7,253 bases of DNA from an uncultured Collinsella sp. (GTDB lineage Bacteria; Actinomycetota; Coriobacteriia; Coriobacteriales; Coriobacteriaceae). Each line of letters begins with the position of its first letter. The stretch's first letter is position 1. Positions 4,004 through 7,253 of this stretch are shown here, piece after piece. The notes beneath the pieces were generated by a model. It worked only from the letters and a program-made list of their open reading frames with translations. It did not search any database and was not told where the DNA came from. A program made the position numbers and the translations under genes. Where the stretch lies: contig CAAFQT010000232.1 in the NCBI GenBank assembly GCA_900765185.1, forward strand, positions 1 to 7,253. The letters are read 5' to 3'.

Positions 4004-5177
4004 GGTCAAGCGCGACCCAAAGGGCGTGTGGTACGCGCAGCCGTATCTTGGCAAGGCACCGGACGGGCGGCAGATACGGCCACGCCGTAGTTTTCCGGAT
4101 GCCAGGACGCGCGATGAAGCGCAGGCTTTGGCTGATGCCTGGGCTTCGCACCTGACCTTTGACGGCAAGGTCAAGAGCACGCTGATAGTCGACCTGCTTT
4201 GGGAGTACATCGAGCAGCGGAAGGTCAAGGGCGCAGCCATTAACACCGTGAAGAGGTGGACGTTTTTCACACGAACCTACGTGGGCAAGTACCTTAAAGG
4301 CAAAGTCGCTCGCGACCTTACCGCCATTGAGCTGAACGACTTCGAGACGAGGCTTGGCGTGAGCAAGAAGAACGGCGGTCAAGGTCTTTCGTGCAACACG
4401 ATCATCAGCGTTCACCACTTTTTGCGCGGTGCATACAACTTTTGGGTGCGCATCGGCATCTGCGAGAACAACCCAATGCTCATGGTCACAAAGCCGCCAG
4501 AGGAACACCATGAAGCCGTGAGCATCGACGAATGGGATTACAGGGCACTCGATGCCATGGTCTCCGAAAAGCTCAACCTTGAGGCGCCCGAGAAGCGCTT
4601 CATGCGCCAATCAGCCTACGCTTTCGCAGCTTGGCTTGCACTACACACGGGGATGCGCGTCGGCGAGGTGTGCGCCGTTAGACGGCGCGACCTCCACAAG
4701 GCGCAGGGGTTCATCCTCGTGAGTGGAACGGTCATCGAGGTTCCGGGCGGTGGCGTTATTCGCTCCAACGTGACCAAGAACAAGAAGACGCGGCCTGTGG
4801 CACTAATCGACGAAGAGTGGGAGCTGATAAAAGCCTATCTCGCGCAACAGGATTCGATTTCAGACGCTTTTACGCCCGATTCGCCACTGGTGAGCATAGA
4901 CGGCTCTTACATGCGCCCTACGACCGTCTCAAAGGCTTTCAGCCGCGCTCGCGACCGTGCGGGCATGCCGAGGACGTACGTGTTCCACTCGTTGCGCCAT
5001 ACGCACGCCACGTGGTGCCTGGCGAACGGCGTTGACCTCAAGACGCTCGCAGATCGCTTGGGACACTCGAACGAAGCGACAACGCTGAAACTCTACGCGC
5101 ACCTTCTGCCGGGGCGCGACCAGGCGGCGGCTCAGGCGTTCAACAACTTTGCCAAGCAGCTTGAGGACGGAGTGTAA
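3993..5177 (+). CDS. int: Tyrosine-type site-specific integrase
   Basis: 394 residues, a full length for phage integrases. It inserts and excises phage DNA by recombining attP with attB. Domain order: an arm-binding AP2-like domain (about 1-55, with RDPKGVWYAQ and a basic RRSF strand), a SAM-like core-binding domain (about 60-165) and a catalytic domain (about 175-390). Catalytic residues are visible: Arg222 in HTGMRVGEV, a Lys in the beta-hairpin segment VTKNKKTRPV (262 or 264), His332 and Arg335 in HSLRHTHAT, His358 in LGHSN and nucleophile Tyr368 in LKLYAHL. The ATG overlaps the upstream gene by 11 bases and has only a poor Shine-Dalgarno sequence, so translation may be coupled. Unusually, it sits in the same direction inside the early operon, followed by an mIHF gene. 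Confidence 0.96.
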   Translation: MDVEVKRDPKGVWYAQPYLGKAPDGRQIRPRRSFPDARTRDEAQALADAWASHLTFDGKVKSTLIVDLLWEYIEQRKVKGAAINTVKRWTFFTRTYVGKYLKGKVARDLTAIELNDFETRLGVSKKNGGQGLSCNTIISVHHFLRGAYNFWVRIGICENNPMLMVTKPPEEHHEAVSIDEWDYRALDAMVSEKLNLEAPEKRFMRQSAYAFAAWLALHTGMRVGEVCAVRRRDLHKAQGFILVSGTVIEVPGGGVIRSNVTKNKKTRPVALIDEEWELIKAYLAQQDSISDAFTPDSPLVSIDGSYMRPTTVSKAFSRARDRAGMPRTYVFHSLRHTHATWCLANGVDLKTLADRLGHSNEATTLKLYAHLLPGRDQAAAQAFNNFAKQLEDGV

Positions 5178-5209
5178 ACGGTGTGTAAATGGCAAGACCT
5201 CGGCCATTT
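5172..5209. repeat. Paired direct repeats and inverted repeat, attP core/arm candidate
   Basis: GTGTAAA occurs at 5172-5178, across the int stop codon, and at 5183-5189, eleven bases apart, like paired integrase arm sites. AAATGGC (5187-5193) and GCCATTT (5203-5209) form a perfect 7-base inverted repeat around 9 bases, the geometry of a tyrosine recombinase core with two binding sites flanking the strand-exchange overlap. The repeats are seen; the role is inferred. Confidence 0.4.
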
Positions 5210-5305
5210 GCGCCACGACACGAAAACGAGAGGTCAGAAAGCAAAACCGATGGTTTGGGAACGGTTAGCCGCCGTATTCCAAGTAAGAATCAGGAGATAT
5301 TGAAA
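5178..5305. other. Non-coding gap between integrase and mIHF, candidate attP region
   Basis: 128 bases, one of only two true gaps. A frame open from ATG 5189 could extend the mIHF gene by 39 residues, but these are low-complexity and basic, and the ribosome-binding site favours ATG 5306. The gap holds 11-base direct repeats and a 7-base inverted repeat with 9-base spacer at its left end, and the shared AAACC-N3-GGTTT element in its middle. Phage attP sites usually lie next to int, and mIHF binds attP in mycobacteriophage L5, so attP is the best guess. No tRNA-like core was recognised. Confidence 0.45.
5243..5266. promoter_or_regulatory. Three-half-site operator-like element, copy 2
   Basis: AAAACCGATGGTTT (5243-5256) is the exact reverse complement of 1926-1939. 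The third half-site GGTT (5263-5266) lies 11 bases after the GGTT at 5252-5255, the same spacing as the extra half-site in copy 1. It sits 40 bases upstream of the mIHF start, where an operator or an integrase or mIHF site could act. Confidence 0.5.
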
Positions 5306-5632
5306 ATGGTACCGAAATTGACTGCCGAGCAGCGGCGTGCAGCCCTCGATAAGGGGATGCAGATCAGGATTAAGAGAGCAGAGTACAAGGCCAAGCTTAA
5401 GAACGGCTTGATGTCCATTGAGCAGTTCTTTGAGTTGGCAGACGGCGGAGACCAGGCTGCATCGGGCATGCGTGTCGAATCGCTGATTAGGTCGATGCCC
5501 GGTTTTGCCGCGCCACGAACCCAGAAGCTCATGAAGAGCCTGCACATCAGCACGAGCCGCCGCGTGCAGGGTCTGGGATACATCCAGCGAGAGGGGCTTA
5601 TCGAGGCTCTTGGAGGTGGATGCCGTGAGTAG
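5306..5632 (+). CDS. mihF: Actinobacterial-type integration host factor (mIHF)
   Basis: 108 residues, the usual length for mIHF. ATG 5306 is chosen over ATG 5189 because AGGAG (5292-5296) lies nine bases upstream and the family pattern starts here. Landmarks follow mIHF in order: KLTAEQRRAALDKG (4-17), a basic helix with RIKRAEYKAKLKNG (21-34), a variable acidic loop, MRVESLIRSMPG (55-66), then SLHISTSRRVQGLG (78-91). The region 53-91 corresponds to the DNA-binding helix-two-turn-helix part. The usual PGVGKVRA hairpin is replaced by PGFAAPRTQ, so it is a divergent copy rather than a recent host capture. In mycobacteriophage L5, host mIHF bends attP so that integrase can act. Here the phage seems to carry its own, directly after int. 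It is unrelated in sequence to E. coli IHF/HU. Confidence 0.9.
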   Translation: MVPKLTAEQRRAALDKGMQIRIKRAEYKAKLKNGLMSIEQFFELADGGDQAASGMRVESLIRSMPGFAAPRTQKLMKSLHISTSRRVQGLGYIQREGLIEALGGGCRE

Positions 5633-5861
5633 GTCGAATGAGCGGGTACGCCGACGAATCAAGAGACTGAGCGTGCTTTTGGCGGTGCTCATAGTGTTGT
5701 TGGGCTGCATCATCGTCTTTCTTTGTTTTTGCCTTATGGAACTGCTCATAAGCGTCATCACGGGTTGTTTGTTCTCTTGGCTCTTCCCATTGCTCGCAAC
5801 CGCGATGGTGATCATGACCTATATCGCATTGGCAATCGTGAGGGGTGGTAACTGTGAGTGA
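5625..5861 (+). CDS. Small membrane protein after mIHF
   Basis: 78 residues from GTG 5625, with GGAGGTG (5612-5618) six bases upstream; it overlaps the mIHF stop by eight bases. A strongly basic N terminus (RSNERVRRRIKR) precedes a long hydrophobic run (about 15-38, rich in Leu/Ile/Val), then a second segment (about 41-73) long enough for one or two more helices. The positive-inside rule puts the N terminus in the cytoplasm. It ends with a short polar tail (RGGNCE) and overlaps SSB by eight bases. No family is recognised. It is translated between mIHF and SSB, which would place a membrane protein in a DNA-handling operon. Confidence 0.75.
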   Translation: MSRSNERVRRRIKRLSVLLAVLIVLLGCIIVFLCFCLMELLISVITGCLFSWLFPLLATAMVIMTYIALAIVRGGNCE

Positions 5862-6267
5862 CAGCCTTAACAGCGTCACCTTGAGTGGCAACCTTGGGCA
5901 AGATGCAGAGGTTAGGTACACCAACAGCGGCCTTGCGGTAACGAGCTTTTCACTAGCAGTGAACAAGAGCCGCAAGCAGCAGGACGGTAGCTATAAGGAC
6001 GTGACCAGTTGGGTCGACTGCGTGATGTACGGCAAGCGTGGCGAAGCGATGTTTAACAACGGCCTTCTGATGAAGGGCGCACGCCTAGCCATCCTTGGGC
6101 ACCTGCATCAGAACGTGTGGGAGAAGGACGGCAAGCGCTATCGCAAGCTCGAGGTCATCGTTGACAACGTGGCAATCATGACCTCGCATCGACAGTCGCA
6201 GCAACCAGCGGCGGCACCGCAGGCTGCGACCTACCCAGATGTGTACGACGAAGATATTCCCTTCTAA
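5854..6267 (+). CDS. ssb: Single-stranded DNA-binding protein
   Basis: 137 residues. GTG 5854 is preferred over GTG 5845 because the AGGGGTGG at 5841-5848 then serves as ribosome-binding site. The OB fold is clear: SVTLSGNLGQDAEVRYT (7-23), VTSFSLAVNK (29-38), then TSWVDCVMYGKRGE (50-63), GARLAILGHL (75-84) and KRYRKLEVIVDNVAI (95-109). A Gln/Ala/Pro-rich linker leads to the acidic tip DEDIPF at the C terminus, the conserved docking site for partner proteins. It coats single-stranded DNA during phage replication and recombination. It overlaps the upstream membrane gene by eight bases and is followed nine bases later by dut. Confidence 0.96.
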   Translation: MSDSLNSVTLSGNLGQDAEVRYTNSGLAVTSFSLAVNKSRKQQDGSYKDVTSWVDCVMYGKRGEAMFNNGLLMKGARLAILGHLHQNVWEKDGKRYRKLEVIVDNVAIMTSHRQSQQPAAAPQAATYPDVYDEDIPF

Positions 6268-6276
6268 GGAGCTGAC

Positions 6277-6714
6277 ATGTACGGACGAAAGATGAACGTT
6301 TGCCTGGCTGACGGAACGGCCATGCCGACATACGCGCACGATGGCGATGCAGGCTTCGACCTTTGCATCACCGAGGATGTAAGGCTTGAGCCAAACGCAA
6401 GCGCTGTCTGCGGACTTGGCTTTGCCTGCGAGATTCCGAGCGGCTGTGTCGGCTTGGTCTTCCCGCGCTCCGGCCTTGGCGCTCACTACGGCGTGACGCT
6501 GCGCAACAGCGTGAGCGTCATCGATAGCGGATACCGTGGCGAGGTGCACGCACCGCTGGTCAATCTCAGCTGTGACACCGTGTTTCTTCCCAAGGGTACG
6601 CGCGTGTGCCAGATGGTCGTTGTCCCGTTCGTGCCGTGTGATCTTGTTGGGGTCGATAGCCTGACCGACACCGAGCGCGGTACAGACGGCTTCGGCTCTA
6701 CGGGCATCGACTAG
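6277..6714 (+). CDS. dut: Trimeric dUTPase (deoxyuridine triphosphatase)
   Basis: 145 residues, the usual length for the trimeric family. ATG 6277 has AAGGAG (6266-6271) five bases upstream. All five motifs are present: AGFDL (25-29), PRSGLG (63-68), VIDSGYRGEV (81-90, with the catalytic Asp83 and the base-stacking Tyr86), RVCQM (109-113) and RGTDGFGSTG (134-143), the P-loop-like motif V that closes on the triphosphate. The enzyme splits dUTP into dUMP and pyrophosphate, keeping uracil out of phage DNA and supplying dTMP precursor. Phage dUTPases can also act as regulators in staphylococcal phages, but nothing here indicates that. It lies between SSB and the last gene. Confidence 0.97.
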   Translation: MYGRKMNVCLADGTAMPTYAHDGDAGFDLCITEDVRLEPNASAVCGLGFACEIPSGCVGLVFPRSGLGAHYGVTLRNSVSVIDSGYRGEVHAPLVNLSCDTVFLPKGTRVCQMVVVPFVPCDLVGVDSLTDTERGTDGFGSTGID

Positions 6715-6726
6715 GGTTGATGCCTT

Positions 6727-7203
6727 GTGGATGCCAAGGAATACTTCGAGCGCATCCGTGACGAGGTGGCTAGCATCGAGCATGCAAAGGAGATGCTAGC
6801 CCGCCTTAAGGCTCGCGAGGGAGCCAAGGCGCAGAGCTACAGCACGGGCGGCGGCGGTGGCGGCTCAGACCCTATGGATGCGATTAACGGGCGTATCGAC
6901 TTTGAGGGGAGGTTAGAAAGGAGGATCGCGGACAGCCAAGCCGAGGTGGACGAAGCGTGCGTGCTGCTCTACGGTGCTGACAATCGCGGCGGCTTGGCTA
7001 AGCTCAAGGGCAACCGCTACGCCGACGCGCTGTGCATGGCCTATCTCCAAGCGATGCCATGGGACGAGATAGCCGATGTGATGCAGTGCTCGCGCCAATG
7101 GTGCAGGGAGCTTTGCAACGTTGGGTTCCGCTATATCGACGAGGTGGGCTTTGCCGCGCTCAAAGATATTTGGTTGATTTCCGATCTCAGCCGAACACAT
7201 TGA
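6727..7203 (+). CDS. RinA/ArpU-like phage transcriptional regulator
   Basis: 158 residues from GTG 6727, with only a weak GGTTGA upstream, 12 bases after dut. Layout: an N-terminal helix (1-36), a Gly/Ser linker (GGGGGGS, 41-47), a coiled region starting DPMDAINGRIDFEGRLERRI (48-67), then a sigma-70-region-4-like helix-turn-helix (about 95-137: RYADALCMAYLQAMPWDEIA followed by SRQWCRELCNVGF). This order is that of the RinA/ArpU/DUF1492 group, which switch on phage late or packaging genes and usually sit at the end of the early region, right before the terminase genes. Here nothing is visible after it, because the contig ends. The long Gly stretch is a little unusual. The class is a good fit; the target promoter is not seen. 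Confidence 0.8.
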   Translation: MDAKEYFERIRDEVASIEHAKEMLARLKAREGAKAQSYSTGGGGGGSDPMDAINGRIDFEGRLERRIADSQAEVDEACVLLYGADNRGGLAKLKGNRYADALCMAYLQAMPWDEIADVMQCSRQWCRELCNVGFRYIDEVGFAALKDIWLISDLSRTH

Positions 7204-7253
7204 GCAAATAGGCCATTCCCGCAGTTAGCTGAACGCCCCCGCGGCCCCTCCTG

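Noticed and set aside
3960..4610. 216-codon open frame on the - strand
   Set aside because: It lies opposite the integrase, which has all catalytic residues; open antisense frames are common in G/C-biased genes.
5189..5305. Longer mIHF with 39 extra N-terminal residues
   Set aside because: The good ribosome-binding site and family start match ATG 5306; the extension covers the repeat-bearing gap and has no family counterpart.
5178..5305. tRNA gene or tRNA-derived attP core
   Set aside because: I could not find a cloverleaf or a T-loop-like GGTTCRANYCC segment in this gap.
5234..5815. 193-codon open frame on the - strand
   Set aside because: It lies opposite mIHF and the membrane protein, with no recognisable motif.
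6085..6783. 232-codon open frame on the - strand
   Set aside because: It lies opposite ssb and dut, both with complete family motifs.
7204..7253. Something after the last gene
   Set aside because: Only 50 bases remain, ending C-rich; no gene start, terminator or repeat can be supported, and no adapter is visible at this end.

Overview
The window reads as the early (replication, recombination, regulation) part of a temperate bacteriophage or prophage of an actinobacterium. All 20 supported genes lie on the + strand and are mostly small. The key host clue is a gene for actinobacterial-type integration host factor (mIHF), a family known mainly from Actinobacteria. Moderate GC content with G/C-biased third codon positions would suit a gut Coriobacteriia host (Collinsella/Eggerthella/Slackia-like), but this narrower placement is inference. 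No capsid, tail, lysis, repressor, replicative helicase or polymerase gene is visible, so this is a fragment. The first 19 bases match the Illumina read-2 adapter, so the left edge is an assembly end and not biology.

Layout. (i) 20-1879: the end of one truncated gene, a two-helix membrane protein, a small protein resembling a stand-alone integrase arm-binding domain, two hypothetical proteins (one like a widespread phage family), a small Cys-containing protein, and a DUF4373 (Lin1244/Lin1753-like) replication-type protein. (ii) 1880-2210: a 331-base AT-rich non-coding block with a partial palindrome, a long 19-base-arm inverted repeat, a second hairpin, a 14-base tandem pyrimidine repeat and four 11-base DnaA-box-like iterons. 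It is a candidate replication origin and control region. (iii) 2211-4003: seven tightly overlapping small genes, including a zinc ribbon protein, a phage hypothetical, a DUF3310 protein, a second and a third CxxC/CxxC protein and a membrane protein. (iv) 3993-5177: a full-length tyrosine integrase. (v) 5178-5305: the second non-coding gap (128 bases), with 11-base repeats and an inverted repeat shaped like an attP core. (vi) 5306-7203: mIHF, a membrane protein, SSB, dUTPase and a RinA/ArpU-like late regulator.

How the parts may work together: the DUF4373 protein and the iteron block would start or control replication; SSB, dUTPase and the DUF3310 protein would support DNA synthesis and nucleotide supply; the integrase and the phage's own mIHF would build the integration complex at the gap between them; and the last gene would switch on late transcription. 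Fifteen of 19 gene junctions overlap, so translational coupling is pervasive. Only two real gaps exist, and both carry the same 14-base near-palindrome (AAACC-N3-GGTTT) with a third half-site at the same 11-base spacing. This is the strongest hint of an undescribed regulatory or recombination link in the window.
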